A DNA stretch of 64,000 nucleotides from Kitasatospora sp. NBC_01266 (GTDB taxonomy: Bacteria; Actinomycetota; Actinomycetes; Streptomycetales; Streptomycetaceae), in NCBI RefSeq assembly GCF_036242395.1, contig NZ_CP108458.1, forward strand, positions 7,998,001 to 8,062,000, written 5' to 3'. Under the pieces are notes generated by a model, which was not told the origin of the DNA, made no database searches, and saw only the letters and a program-made list of their open reading frames with translations. The position numbers and the translations under genes are program-made. Below are positions 51,333-59,483 of the stretch, piece by piece (the stretch's first letter is position 1; each line of letters begins with the position of its first letter).

Positions 51333-51508
51333 GAGTCGTGTTTCCTCTCGACAATGACCGGCGCGGGCGATGGTGAGCGGGCCGTGCGCCGGGGTCCGAA
51401 CGTTGGTCGCGACGTCGCGTTCAACGCGTCGGTGCGGATCAGGACACTGGCGGGCGGACGGACTCACCCGTCCGGAGCGATCGGCGGCCGACCGAAGGGC
51501 GGGGCAGC

Positions 51509-51597
51509 GGTCATGCGGCGGGATCGGTCATGCGGCGGGATCGGTCGCCCGGCGGCGGTCGCCCGGCGGTGTCAGTCCAGCGGTGTCAGTCCTGCGG
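51509..51597 (+). repeat. cluster of short tandem repeats
   Basis: Two 17-bp copies (ggtcatgcggcgggatc at 51509 and 51526), two copies of ggtcgcccggcg and two of gtgtcagtcc(a/t)gcgg follow one another between the rodlin promoter and the TetR gene end. They overlap the last TetR codons. The rest of this 253-bp gap shows no gene. Confidence 0.8.
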
Positions 51598-52236
51598 CGC
51601 GGTCGGCCAGTGGCGGCGGCCCAGGCTGATCAGGCGCAGCTGGTCGCGGGCCAGCGCCGCGATCCGCTGCTCGGCGGCGCGCGCGGCGGCGGGCGGTTCG
51701 TCTGGGGCTTCCAGGAACGCGGCGGCGGTCGCCACCAGGTGCTCCACGTAGAGCCCGGCCAGCATCCGCAGGTCCTCGGCACTCCAGTCGGCGCTCTGCG
51801 GCTGGGTGCCGAGCGCGGCGGCGGTCTCCTCGGTGAAGGTCGCGAACTCGGCCGCGATCGCCTCGCGCACCCGCCGCACCCCGCCGTGCCGCTCGCGGGC
51901 CAGGAAGCGGATGTGCGCCCGGTGCTCGCGCACGTGCCGGGCGATCACCGAGATCGTCCCGTCGATCAGTTCCTCGGCCTCGCCCTGGCCGGCCAGGATC
52001 TTGCGGATCATCAGATGCAGGCTCTGCAACGACTCGGTGACCAGCACTACCCCGAGTTCGTCCAGGTCGCGGAAGTGGCGGTAGAAGCCGGCCGGCGAGA
52101 GCCCGGCCTCCCGGGTCACCTCCCGGACGCCCAGGCCGCTGAGGTTCTGGTGCTCGAGCAGTCGCAGGCCCGCGTCCAGCAGGGCGCGGCGGCTCTGCTC
52201 CTTCTGGGCGGCTCTGACTCCGACGGTGTGACTCAC
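51586..52236 (-). CDS. TetR-family transcriptional regulator
   Basis: A 216-residue regulator. The HTH is VREVTREAGLSPAGFYRHFRDLDELG (about 37-62), after a basic start (QKEQSRRALLDAGLRLLE). The C-terminal ligand domain is helical (VLVTESLQSLHLMIRKILAG, LAGLYVEHLVATAAAFL). A GTG at 52236 starts VSHTVGVRAAQK. Two operator-like palindromes lie upstream between it and a divergent small membrane gene, so it probably represses itself and that operon. Sequence style is like TetR proteins that sense acyl-CoAs; the ligand is unknown. Confidence 0.87.
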   Translation of the reverse strand: MSHTVGVRAAQKEQSRRALLDAGLRLLEHQNLSGLGVREVTREAGLSPAGFYRHFRDLDELGVVLVTESLQSLHLMIRKILAGQGEAEELIDGTISVIARHVREHRAHIRFLARERHGGVRRVREAIAAEFATFTEETAAALGTQPQSADWSAEDLRMLAGLYVEHLVATAAAFLEAPDEPPAAARAAEQRIAALARDQLRLISLGRRHWPTAPQD

Positions 52237-52246
52237 GTCATTCAGT

Positions 52247-52258
52247 AAACAACTGTTT
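52247..52258. promoter_or_regulatory. operator-like palindrome (site 1)
   Basis: AAACA-AC-TGTTT, 10 bp upstream of the TetR start; the 5-bp arms match perfectly. A related site lies 37 bp further. Confidence 0.6.
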
Positions 52259-52294
52259 GCCGACTTCCGCCAGCGTAGAGTGTGGATGTCGGCG

Positions 52295-52304
52295 AACACT
52301 TGTT
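52295..52304. promoter_or_regulatory. operator-like palindrome (site 2)
   Basis: AACA-CT-TGTT repeats the core of site 1 in the TetR/small-membrane-gene intergenic region. Two matching cores suggest binding of the TetR dimer. Confidence 0.55.
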
Positions 52305-52366
52305 AGCTCAAATGGGCGCGAGGCGGCCGACAGCCCGGGACGTCCTGCCAGTTGAAGGGTCCGACC

Positions 52367-52525
52367 ATGATCGTCATCTTCGCCGCACTCGCCGTCGCCG
52401 GCGTCCTGGTGGGCGCCGCCGCGCACACCACGCTGCCGCACTTCCTGGCCGCCGCCACGTTCATCGGCGCCTGGCTGCTGGTCTTCGCGGCGCGCGAAGG
52501 CGTCGCCCGACTGCGGCAGCCCTGA
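52367..52525 (+). CDS. 52-residue membrane peptide
   Basis: A 52-residue hydrophobic peptide: two membrane segments (VIFAALAVAGVLVGAAAHTT and FLAAATFIGAWLLVFA) and a basic end (REGVARLRQP). A GAAGGG ribosome site lies 8 nt before the ATG. It is divergent from the TetR gene across the two operator-like sites and 70 bp before the DUF4190-like gene, so it is probably TetR-controlled. No family is recognised. Confidence 0.6.
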   Translation: MIVIFAALAVAGVLVGAAAHTTLPHFLAAATFIGAWLLVFAAREGVARLRQP

Positions 52526-52595
52526 CGCCGGCGAACCCCAGGAGCTGATTCCCGCCCGGCCGGAGAGCCGGGATTCCCACGCAAGGAGTAGAGAG

Positions 52596-52847
52596 ATGGA
52601 AACTGGGACGCTGACCCGCGAGGCGGACGGGATGGCCGTCGCCTCGTTCGTCCTGGGCCTGATCGGCCTGCTGCTCTTCAATGTGGTCTTCGGGCCGCTG
52701 GCCCTGGTGCTCGGTTCGCTCGCACTGCTGCGCGGCACCGCCCGGCGCGGGCGCGCGCTGCTCGGCCTCGCGCTCGGCGCCGGCGACCTGATCGTGCTCG
52801 CCGCGACGCTGGCCGCCAGCCACGGTTCGATCTGGCGGATCGGCTGA
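52596..52847 (+). CDS. DUF4190-like small membrane protein
   Basis: An 83-residue protein with two TM helices (MAVASFVLGLIGLLLFNVVF and GRALLGLALGAGDLIVLAAT) separated by a short LRGTARRGRA loop, the layout of DUF4190. A perfect AAGGAG ribosome site precedes the ATG. The function is unknown. It probably shares a transcript with the preceding 52-residue gene. Confidence 0.75.
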   Translation: METGTLTREADGMAVASFVLGLIGLLLFNVVFGPLALVLGSLALLRGTARRGRALLGLALGAGDLIVLAATLAASHGSIWRIG

Positions 52848-52908
52848 CCCGCCGTCAGCAGCCCCCGGGGCGGCCTGCCCGGCGCTGCCCGTGACCGTCC
52901 CATGGCCG

Positions 52909-52942
52909 TGCCCGGACGCCCCCTCCGCAGGGCATCCGGGCA
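52909..52942. terminator. hairpin between convergent DUF4190 and SGNH genes
   Basis: Thirteen-bp arms (52909-52921 and 52930-52942) with one mismatch, around 8 nt, between convergent genes. Confidence 0.65.
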
Positions 52943-52966
52943 GTGTGCCGGGTCCGCTTCCGATGG

Positions 52967-53752
52967 TCAGAGCGGCAGCAGGTCGGGCCGCTTGGCCTCC
53001 ACGTGGTCGCCCGAGGACTCGCCGCGCAGCCGTCGGCCCACCCAGGGCAGCAGGTACTCCTTCGCCCACTGCAGGTTCTCCCGGCGCTGTTCGGCGGGGG
53101 TGTGCTGGTGCTCGGCGGGCCACGGCGCGGCCGGGTCCTCCTCGGTGGGCAGCCCCAGTGCGCGGGCGGCGAGCAGCGCGACCCGCTGGTGCCCCTCGGG
53201 GGAGAGGTGCAGCCGGTCCTCGCTCCAGGCCGGCCGGCCCTGCAGCGGGCGCAGCGACCAGAGGTCGGCCACCGCGCAGTCGTTGCGGTCCGCGATCGCC
53301 CGCAGGTGCACGTTGTAGGTCGCGATCTTGCCGCGCAGGTGCTTCAGCACCGGTACGCCGCGGGTGTCGAAGCCGGTGCAGATCAGCACCGTTCCGGCCG
53401 ACTCGCGCAGCTGCACGACGGCCTGCTCGAAGCGCTCGGCGACCTCGTCCGGGTCGCTGCCCGGACGCAGGATGTCGTTGCCGCCGGCGCAGAAGGTCAC
53501 CAGGTCCGGCTGGATCCGCCGGACCTGGGGGACCTGCTCGGTGACGACCTGGTCGAGCAGCCGTCCGCGCACCGCGAGGTTGGCGTAGCGGAACTCGCCC
53601 TCCGGCCGCCGGTCGGCCAGCAGCGCGGCCAGGCGGTCGGCCCAGCCGGCGAAACCGCCGTCCGGGCGCGGGTCGTTCAGGCCTTCGGTGAAACTGTCGC
53701 CGAGGGCCACGTAGGAGCTGATGAGGTCAAGGGTCTCCAGATGGTCAGCCAT
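52967..53752 (-). CDS. SGNH/GDSL-family hydrolase
   Basis: A 261-residue soluble hydrolase. Block I is YVALGDSFTEGLND with the nucleophile Ser, block II is ANLAVRGRLLDQV, block III is FCAGGNDILRPG with the oxyanion Asn, and block V is WSEDRLHLSPEGHQRVA with the Asp-x-x-His pair. No signal peptide is present, so it is an intracellular esterase or acyl hydrolase. The end (QWAKEYLLPWVGRRLRG) is typical of streptomycete relatives. The substrate is unknown. Confidence 0.9.
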   Translation of the reverse strand: MADHLETLDLISSYVALGDSFTEGLNDPRPDGGFAGWADRLAALLADRRPEGEFRYANLAVRGRLLDQVVTEQVPQVRRIQPDLVTFCAGGNDILRPGSDPDEVAERFEQAVVQLRESAGTVLICTGFDTRGVPVLKHLRGKIATYNVHLRAIADRNDCAVADLWSLRPLQGRPAWSEDRLHLSPEGHQRVALLAARALGLPTEEDPAAPWPAEHQHTPAEQRRENLQWAKEYLLPWVGRRLRGESSGDHVEAKRPDLLPL

Positions 53753-53945
53753 GGGCAGAATAGTTCACTGTCTCAAGTGACCTACGCCACCGTAGGTGTG
53801 GTGTGGCGGAGCGTGACGTTGGCCACCCGGGCAGCGGGAATACCGAGGCCGATGGTGTGCGGAGGGCGGCGGCGGGGCGAGCGCGCGGGACGAACCGGGT
53901 GAGACTGCGTCAGGTGCGCGGGCCCGGGGCGGCTGCTGCGGTGGC

Positions 53946-54230
53946 TCAGACGCGGACCTCGACGCCGTGCCAGAAGGCGACCCGGCCGCGGATCTGCTCG
54001 GCCTCGGGGCTCGGATCGGCGTAGTACCAGACCGCGTCCTCGTTGCGCTCGCCGTCCACCACCAGCGTGTAGTAGTTCGCGGTGCCCTTCCACGGGCAGA
54101 AGGTGGTGCTCGACGAGTCGGCCAGGTACTCGGGCCGCACGGCGCTCAGCGGGAAGTAGTGGTTCTGCTCGACGACCACGGTGTCGTCGCTCTCGGCGAT
54201 CAACTGGCCGTTCCAGTAGGCGGCGGGCAT
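53946..54230 (-). CDS. single-domain DUF427 protein
   Basis: A 94-residue DUF427 protein: MPAAYWNGQLIAESDDTVVVEQNHYFP in parts, and the signature STTFCPWKGTANYYTLVVDG, then VWYYADPSPEAEQI, RVAFWHGVEV. The family is small, cytoplasmic and of unknown function, with a conserved CPWKG loop. It is a single gene. The 270 bp upstream (54231-54503) hold no other gene. Confidence 0.9.
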   Translation of the reverse strand: MPAAYWNGQLIAESDDTVVVEQNHYFPLSAVRPEYLADSSSTTFCPWKGTANYYTLVVDGERNEDAVWYYADPSPEAEQIRGRVAFWHGVEVRV

Positions 54231-54503
54231 CGTGCGGTCCTCTCGCTCGTCAGGGTGCCGCGCGGCGGTGCTGCTCGGCGAGGTCGTGCGGCGGCTGTCG
54301 CCTCAGCCTACGTCCGACGGGCCAACTGGCGTCCGGTTACGGGTGATCACCCGGACGGGAACGGGCTGCGGCCGGTCGCCGCAGCCCTGGCGCGGCCCGC
54401 CGGGTGAAGGTCCTGGCGATGGTGTGACGGGCGGTTACCCGGCCGACCGGGCGGGTGAGACTGCTCTCGGGCCGTTCGCTCACGACCGGGAGAGGTGTCC
54501 GCC

Positions 54504-54776
54504 ATGACGCTGACCATGCTGCTGCTGACCGCTCCGCCGCTGCTGGCCCTGCTGCTCACGCTCACCGACCCGGCCCGCACCGGTCCCGCCGGCAGCGACC
54601 CGGCCCGCAGCGACCCGGCCCGCACCGACCCGGCCCGACCGCGCGCTCACGCCGCGCGGTCGGCGGCCGGCCGGTTGCCCCTGCGAGCGCGCCGACCGGG
54701 CCGCGGGCGGGGGCGGGGGCGCCACGCGGCGCCGGTGGGTCGACGGGCGCAGGCGTCACTCGGCCGGGCCGGGTGA
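54504..54776 (+). CDS. small membrane-anchored low-complexity protein (doubtful)
   Basis: A 90-residue frame with a GGGAGAGG ribosome site 8 nt before ATG. The N-terminus is one hydrophobic segment (LTMLLLTAPPLLALLLTL). The rest is a DPARTGPAGSDPARS repeat and an Arg-rich tail coded by about 15-bp repeats. The function is unknown. The ribosome site and membrane start support it, but the tail could be non-coding. Confidence 0.4.
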   Translation: MTLTMLLLTAPPLLALLLTLTDPARTGPAGSDPARSDPARTDPARPRAHAARSAAGRLPLRARRPGRGRGRGRHAAPVGRRAQASLGRAG

Positions 54777-54805
54777 CGCCTGCGCTGACGCTCAGTCAGT
54801 TCGTC

Positions 54806-55720
54806 TCAGCTGAACGCCGGATGAGCCAGTAGCGAGGTCACGCAGAGGCTGGTCTCGGCTGCCGATCCGATGAACGGCAGCCGGGACCGACGCAGCGAGT
54901 AGTGGTAGGCCTCGCGCTCCCGGGCGTCGGCGAAGTGCCGTTGGTGGCGCGGGCCCGGGTCGGGGCGGCTGACGGTCAGCCGGTGGGCCGCCAGGCAGCG
55001 GGCCAGCGACTCGGTGGGCTGACCGTACAGCGGCCAGCCCAGCACCACCGGCGGCGTGCTCTGCAGGGCGAGGACCCGGTTCAGGGTGGCGGTGCCGAGG
55101 TAGCTGAACGCGCCGGTGGCCAGCACCAGATCGGCCCCGGCCAGCGCGGCCCGGTCGGCCGGGGTGGGATCCGCGTGCTCCAGGTCGGTGTTGACGGCGG
55201 CGTCGAGCAGACCGGTGGCCAGCGCGTACTCGGTCGCCGGGCGCGAGACGTCCAGCCCGACCACGGTCAGCCCGGTGTCGGTCGGCCGAGTCCGCAGGAA
55301 GGCGGTGTCCCGGGCGACGGCCTGGTGGGTGCTGTCCTCGCCGACGACCGGGCCCTCGCCGACGACCGGGCCCTCGCCGATGACCGGGCCCGAGCCGGGG
55401 TGCTGGGCAGGCTGCGCCGCCGCCGGATAGCGCCTGGCGAAGGTCGCGAAGTCCACCCCGAACTTGAGCAGTGCGCTGTTGATGCCGTAGCCGCAGGCCA
55501 GGTCGATGATCTTCAGTCGTCGTCGGCCGGTGCGGCGGCGCAGGTGGGCGATGGTCTCCGGGAGCAGCCCGCGCGCGAAGTCGGGAGTCCGGTAGCGCAG
55601 CGGCGCCAGCCGATGGAAGTAGCCGCGCGGCAGCGGCTGTTGATAGAGCGACTCGAAGGAGTGCTTGGTGAAGGAGTGCTTGGCGAACGACTGCGACGAC
55701 TGCTTGGCAAAGGTGCCCAC
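54806..55720 (-). CDS. SAM-dependent methyltransferase-like protein
   Basis: A 304-residue protein. The N-terminus is an odd FAKHSFTKHSFE repeat. SAM motif I is IIDLACGYGINSALL (about 68-82), motif II is VVGLDVSRPATEYALATGLL and a later strand is ADLVLATGAFSYLG. Between them is an inserted VVGEGPVVGEGP repeat coded by tandem DNA (55330-55390). A GTG start follows GGAGG closely. The substrate is unknown. The two repeat expansions look recent. Confidence 0.72.
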   Translation of the reverse strand: MGTFAKQSSQSFAKHSFTKHSFESLYQQPLPRGYFHRLAPLRYRTPDFARGLLPETIAHLRRRTGRRRLKIIDLACGYGINSALLKFGVDFATFARRYPAAAQPAQHPGSGPVIGEGPVVGEGPVVGEDSTHQAVARDTAFLRTRPTDTGLTVVGLDVSRPATEYALATGLLDAAVNTDLEHADPTPADRAALAGADLVLATGAFSYLGTATLNRVLALQSTPPVVLGWPLYGQPTESLARCLAAHRLTVSRPDPGPRHQRHFADAREREAYHYSLRRSRLPFIGSAAETSLCVTSLLAHPAFS

Positions 55721-56104
55721 GCGGCCTCCTGGATCGGGCGCCCGCAGCCGGAGCGGCTCGGGGCGGGACCTGACGGCTCGTCAAGCTTGACATGGCCAGG
55801 GCGGTCCGGCTTCCCGCCGCTCCGGCACTGAGCGTAACTCGGCCGTAACTGGGCTGGAACTGGCCCGGAACTGGCCCGGAACTTCGGCGAAACGCGCGGA
55901 AAGCCGTCGAGCTGCGGATATCAAGGATTCATCAGAGCGAGTGAACGGGCTTGCCCCGGTGCGATCCGGTTGGCTTGAATGAACGTCATGAACAGCCCGA
56001 CGCGCTACCACGACCGACCGCCGCATCCGCGCGCGGGTCGGCCCGGCGCGGCTGTTCGCGCCGCTCGGTAGTGCTGCCTCCCCGTAGCTGAGCCTGGTCG
56101 CGCT

Positions 56105-56132
56105 GCGGGTGGGCCCGTACCGGCCCACCCGC
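56105..56132. terminator. hairpin in the gap before the SDR gene
   Basis: Perfect 11-bp arms GCGGGTGGGCC and its complement around 6 nt. It lies in the 665-bp stretch 55721-56386, which otherwise holds three direct repeats of aactggcccgg (55857-55885) and a short unsupported frame at 55989. No gene there is convincing. Confidence 0.45.
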
Positions 56133-56386
56133 GCCATTCGCTCCACCCGTGCCGTCCGGCTCGACCGCGACTCCTCCTGATCGCGCCTCGACCCGCTCGC
56201 ACGCCCTCTCCACCGCCCTGCGGCCTCGACCCGCGCCGCCGACCGTCCCGGTCGGCCGGCCGCTGCCGGCCGCGCGGCGTCTTGTCACGCGCTTCGGCGC
56301 GCCTTTCCCCGCACGTCCGGCCCCCGGCGCGCAGCTTCACCGCGCCCCGGCACCCCGGGCTGTGCCCAGCACCCTTTGGATGGGTC

Positions 56387-57223
56387 ATGTCCGCTGTCCT
56401 GAACAACCAGTCCGTCCTCGCCGGCCGCACCGCCCTGGTCACCGGAGCCTCCTCCGGCATCGGCTGGGAGAGCGCCCGACTGCTGGCCGAGCACGGCGCC
56501 ACCGTGCTGCTGCACGCGCGCACCGTCGAAGACGGCGAGCGGGCCGTCGACCGACTGGTCCGTGAAGCAGGCATCCCGGGTGAGCGACTGCGCAGCTACG
56601 CCGCCGACTTCACCACCCTGGCCGAGGTCGACGGGCTGGCCGAGGCGGTGGCCACCGCCGTTCCGGCGCTCGACCTGCTGATCAACAACGCCGCCGTGAT
56701 GGCCCCCGAGCGCTGCACCCTCTCGGCGGACGGCAACGAGGTCTCGTTCCAGGTGAACTTCCTGGCCGCGCACCTGCTCGCCAAGCTGCTGCGGGCCCCG
56801 CTCGCCGCCTCCGGAGCGGCCCGGATCGTCAACGTCTCCTCCTCGCTGCACCGCACCGCCTCGATGAACTGGAACGACCCGAACCGGACCAAGAAGTACT
56901 CCCGGGTCGCCGCCTACGCCCAGTCCCAGCTGGCCCTGACCATGGCCACCGGAGACATGGCCCCGGCGGACTCCGGCATCACCGCCGTCAGCGTCAACCC
57001 CGGGCTGTGCGACACCGCGCTGCTGCCGCTCTACGGCCGGGTCGGCGCGCCCGCCGCCGAGGGTGCGGCAGCCGTGGTCCGGCTCTGCCTGCCCGACTTC
57101 CGGCTCACCCAGGGCGCGTACTACGACGGCGGCGACATCGCGGCCACCGCCCCGGCCGCCCAGGAGGAGCGCTCGCAGCGCCGCCTGGCCAAGCTCACCG
57201 ACCTGCTGGTCACCCGCGCCTGA
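56387..57223 (+). CDS. SDR-family oxidoreductase lacking the catalytic Lys
   Basis: A 278-residue Rossmann-fold protein like retinol-dehydrogenase-type SDRs. Cofactor binding is TGASSGIGWESARLLAEHG, the structural motif is INNAAVM, and the Ser region is RIVNVSSSLH. The catalytic Tyr is Y177 in AAYAQSQLALTM, where the invariant Lys at Tyr+4 is Gln (Q181, codon CAG). It therefore departs from the YxxxK rule and may be inactive or altered. The ATG at 56387 begins just before the fold. bL37 follows by 59 bp, possibly in the same transcript. Confidence 0.85.
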   Translation: MSAVLNNQSVLAGRTALVTGASSGIGWESARLLAEHGATVLLHARTVEDGERAVDRLVREAGIPGERLRSYAADFTTLAEVDGLAEAVATAVPALDLLINNAAVMAPERCTLSADGNEVSFQVNFLAAHLLAKLLRAPLAASGAARIVNVSSSLHRTASMNWNDPNRTKKYSRVAAYAQSQLALTMATGDMAPADSGITAVSVNPGLCDTALLPLYGRVGAPAAEGAAAVVRLCLPDFRLTQGAYYDGGDIAATAPAAQEERSQRRLAKLTDLLVTRA

Positions 57224-57282
57224 ACGGCGCCGCCGGCAACCACCCGAGCAGTACCCCTACCAGAGAGAGCACAGCGCACACC

Positions 57283-57357
57283 ATGTCCAAGCGAGCGAGG
57301 AAGAAGCGGGCCCGGCGCAAGAAGAAGGCGAACCACGGCCGCAAGGCCAACCAGTAG
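57283..57357 (+). CDS. ribosomal protein bL37 (24 residues)
   Basis: A 24-residue very basic peptide, MSKRARKKRARRKKKANHGR then KANQ. It matches the size and ending (KANHGK-like) of the bL37 protein found in the large subunit of actinobacterial ribosomes, first seen in mycobacterial structures. It contacts rRNA near the peptidyl-transferase region. A purine-rich AGAGAGAG site lies about 12 nt before the ATG. A terminator follows at once. The SDR gene is 59 bp upstream. Confidence 0.85.
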   Translation: MSKRARKKRARRKKKANHGRKANQ

Positions 57358-57371
57358 CGCGCCCCTGAGCC

Positions 57372-57401
57372 GCCCGGCGCCGCGTGCCACCGGCGCCGGG
57401 C
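57372..57401 (+). terminator. rho-independent terminator after bL37
   Basis: Ten-bp perfect arms GCCCGGCGCC and GGCGCCGGGC with a 10-nt loop, followed by TTTCG, 15 bp after the bL37 stop. Confidence 0.85.
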
Positions 57402-57526
57402 TTTCGCCTGCCCGCCCCGGCCAGCCGTCAGCGGGCCGGGCCGGGCAGTGCGGTGGGCCGGGCGGATCGGCAGCAGGGCCCGGTCGGTCTTAACGCGGCG
57501 GTGACGCCGCGAGCACCGGTGGACTA

Positions 57527-57626
57527 GGCTCCTGGCCTGGTGCGCCGGGAAGTCTGGTCGGCAACAGGAGACAGCTCTGATCTCCGCACGGTTCCGCCGT
57601 GCGGTGTCCCGTGTTGCCAGGAGGCC
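57527..57626 (+). promoter_or_regulatory. structured leader RNA, unknown class
   Basis: Seen pairings: GGCTCCTGGC (57527-57536) with 57616-57626; GGCAACA (57560-57566) with TGTTGCC (57612-57618); and inside it two hairpins, GGAGA/TCTCC (57567-57585) and GCACGG/CCGTGC (57586-57602). This makes a three-way junction, and the first two helices compete for 57616-57618. It is 72 nt upstream of the DUF2254 start. It looks like a riboswitch, perhaps of an ion-sensing or cobalamin-like class; I cannot assign it. Confidence 0.55.
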
Positions 57627-57697
57627 TTCGTGCGCGCCAGCAGTCCCATAGCCATGCCCCCCGCCGCGGCCCGGTCGCAGCTGCGGGTGACGGGCTG

Positions 57698-59164
57698 ATG
57701 CGCGGCGGGGCGTACCTGCAGGCCGACTGGCGGCGGGAGAAGCTGCGGACCAACCTGTGGCTGGTGCCGGCGGTCCAGGCGCTGCTCGCCGTGCTGCTCT
57801 TCGCCGCGACCACCGCGTTGGACCGGGCCGCCTACGACGGGCGGTTCACGCTCGCCACCTGGGTGCTGGCCGGTACGGCCGACGGTGCCCGGCAGATCCT
57901 CACCACGATCGCCGCGGCCATCATCACCGTGGTCGGCCTGGTCTTCTCGATCACCATCGTGGCCCTGACCCTGGCCTCCACCCAGTTCGGCCCCCGGATG
58001 CTGCGCAACTTCATCCGGGACCGGGGCACCCAGCTGGCGCTCGGCGCCTTCGTGGCCACCTTCTGCTACACGGTGCTGGTGCTGGTGGTGATCAGTCCCG
58101 GTCCGCACGGCGACTTCGTCCCGCATCTGTCGATCACCGTCGCGCTCGGCCTGACCGGGGTCGACCTCGCGGTGCTGATCTACTTCATCAACCACATCGC
58201 CACCATGATCCAGCTGCCGCAGGTGATCGCCGGGATCGCCACCGACCTGGCCCGCGCGATCGAGGCCCAGGGCGGCGAGGACCAAGGCGCCCCCGAGCAC
58301 GGCGACTTCGGGCCCGACCGGGAGAAGCTGCTGGCCCTGGTCAGCTCGCGCGGCGCCGCGATACCGACCGCGGCCAGCGGCTACCTGCAGTACATCAGCC
58401 ACCAGCACCTGCTGCGGATCGCCACCGAGGCCGACGTGGTGATCCATCTGCCGCACCGGCCGGGGCACTTCCTGGTCCAGGGTCATCCGCTGATGGTGGT
58501 CTGGCCCGCCGAGAACGCCGAGCGGGTGGCCCGCGAGCTGCGTCGCGGCCAGATCACCGGCCCCTACCGCACGCTCACCCAGGACATCTCGTTCGGCGTG
58601 GACCAGCTGGTGGAGATCGCCATCCGGGCCCTGTCACCCGCCGTCAACGACACCTTCACCGCCCTGACCTGCATCGACTGGCTCAGTGACTGCCTCTGCC
58701 GGATCAACCACAGCTGGCACCCGCAGCGCGTGCACCGCGACCGCGCCGGCCGGATCAGGCTGATCGCCTACCAGGCGGACTACGACCGGCTGGTCCAGCG
58801 CGCCTTCGAGAAGATCCGCCAGTGCTCCGGCGCGATGCCTGCCGTGATGATCCGTCAACTGGAGGCGCTGGGGAAGGTGATGGAGCAGACCGGGCGGCCC
58901 GAGCGCCGGGCGGTGCTGCTGGAGCAGGGCGTGATGATCTGGCGGCTGTGCGAGTCGACGGTGCCCGAGGCGGCGGACCGGGCCGATGTCCGGCGGCGCT
59001 ACGAGGCGCTCCGTGCCGGGGCGCTGACACCCGATCAGCCGGCCAGCACGACCAGGGCGAGCGCGGCCAGGACGATGGTGGCGCCCGCGCAGAGGAAGCC
59101 GTACTCGACGGCGCGGCGCTCCCGGCCCAGGACCAGCACCTGGCGCGGGTCGGCCGGGTCGTAG
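57698..59164 (+). CDS. DUF2254 membrane protein
   Basis: A 488-residue membrane protein. About four TM segments lie in residues 15-170 (LWLVPAVQALLAVLLFAATT, TIAAAIITVVGLVFSITIVA, GAFVATFCYTVLVLVVIS, VDLAVLIYFINHIATMI). The long cytoplasmic part carries the DUF2254 signatures STQFGPRMLRNFIRD, GYLQYIS and FGVDQLVEIAIRALSPAVNDTFTA. The function is unknown. Its last about 43 residues read antisense to the convergent DUF3592-like gene and are Ser/Arg-rich, so the true conserved end is near 59035. A structured leader precedes it. Confidence 0.87.
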   Translation: MRGGAYLQADWRREKLRTNLWLVPAVQALLAVLLFAATTALDRAAYDGRFTLATWVLAGTADGARQILTTIAAAIITVVGLVFSITIVALTLASTQFGPRMLRNFIRDRGTQLALGAFVATFCYTVLVLVVISPGPHGDFVPHLSITVALGLTGVDLAVLIYFINHIATMIQLPQVIAGIATDLARAIEAQGGEDQGAPEHGDFGPDREKLLALVSSRGAAIPTAASGYLQYISHQHLLRIATEADVVIHLPHRPGHFLVQGHPLMVVWPAENAERVARELRRGQITGPYRTLTQDISFGVDQLVEIAIRALSPAVNDTFTALTCIDWLSDCLCRINHSWHPQRVHRDRAGRIRLIAYQADYDRLVQRAFEKIRQCSGAMPAVMIRQLEALGKVMEQTGRPERRAVLLEQGVMIWRLCESTVPEAADRADVRRRYEALRAGALTPDQPASTTRASAARTMVAPAQRKPYSTARRSRPRTSTWRGSAGS

Positions 59165-59403
59165 CGGACCAGCACCTGGTCGGCGGCCACCTCGACCGGG
59201 GAGAAGAGTTCCATCACCAGGCCGCCCTCGGTGGCGAACTGGAGCAGCGGCCGACCCTGCGCGCGCCGCTTCACCAGCGCCTCGGTGGTCACCCCCACCC
59301 GCCGCAGCCGACGGATCTCGGCCAGCCCGGTGGCCCCGGCGAGGTAGGCGAGCACACCGCCGACCAGCAGGTTGACTGCGAGCAGCGCGAACACGGCCAC
59401 CAT
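59035..59403 (-). CDS. DUF3592-like small membrane protein
   Basis: A 122-residue protein with an N-terminal TM (VFALLAVNLLVGGVLAYLAG), a beta-rich middle with VEVAADQVLVRYDPADPRQVLVLG, and a C-terminal TM (FLCAGATIVLAALALVVLAG). This is the DUF3592 layout. The function is unknown. Its 3' end overlaps the convergent DUF2254 gene by 130 bp. Confidence 0.75.
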   Translation of the reverse strand: MVAVFALLAVNLLVGGVLAYLAGATGLAEIRRLRRVGVTTEALVKRRAQGRPLLQFATEGGLVMELFSPVEVAADQVLVRYDPADPRQVLVLGRERRAVEYGFLCAGATIVLAALALVVLAG

Positions 59404-59483
59404 CCCCTTTGGTCAGCGGTGCCGACTGCTTCCACGGTAGCGCCGCGCACCGCGCCGTGGCAGGTGCGGTGCGCGGCGGCCCG

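Noticed and set aside
55989..56072. Leader peptide MNSPTRYHDRPPHP
   Set aside because: A 27-codon frame with no good ribosome site and no regulated gene within 300 bp; it could be chance.
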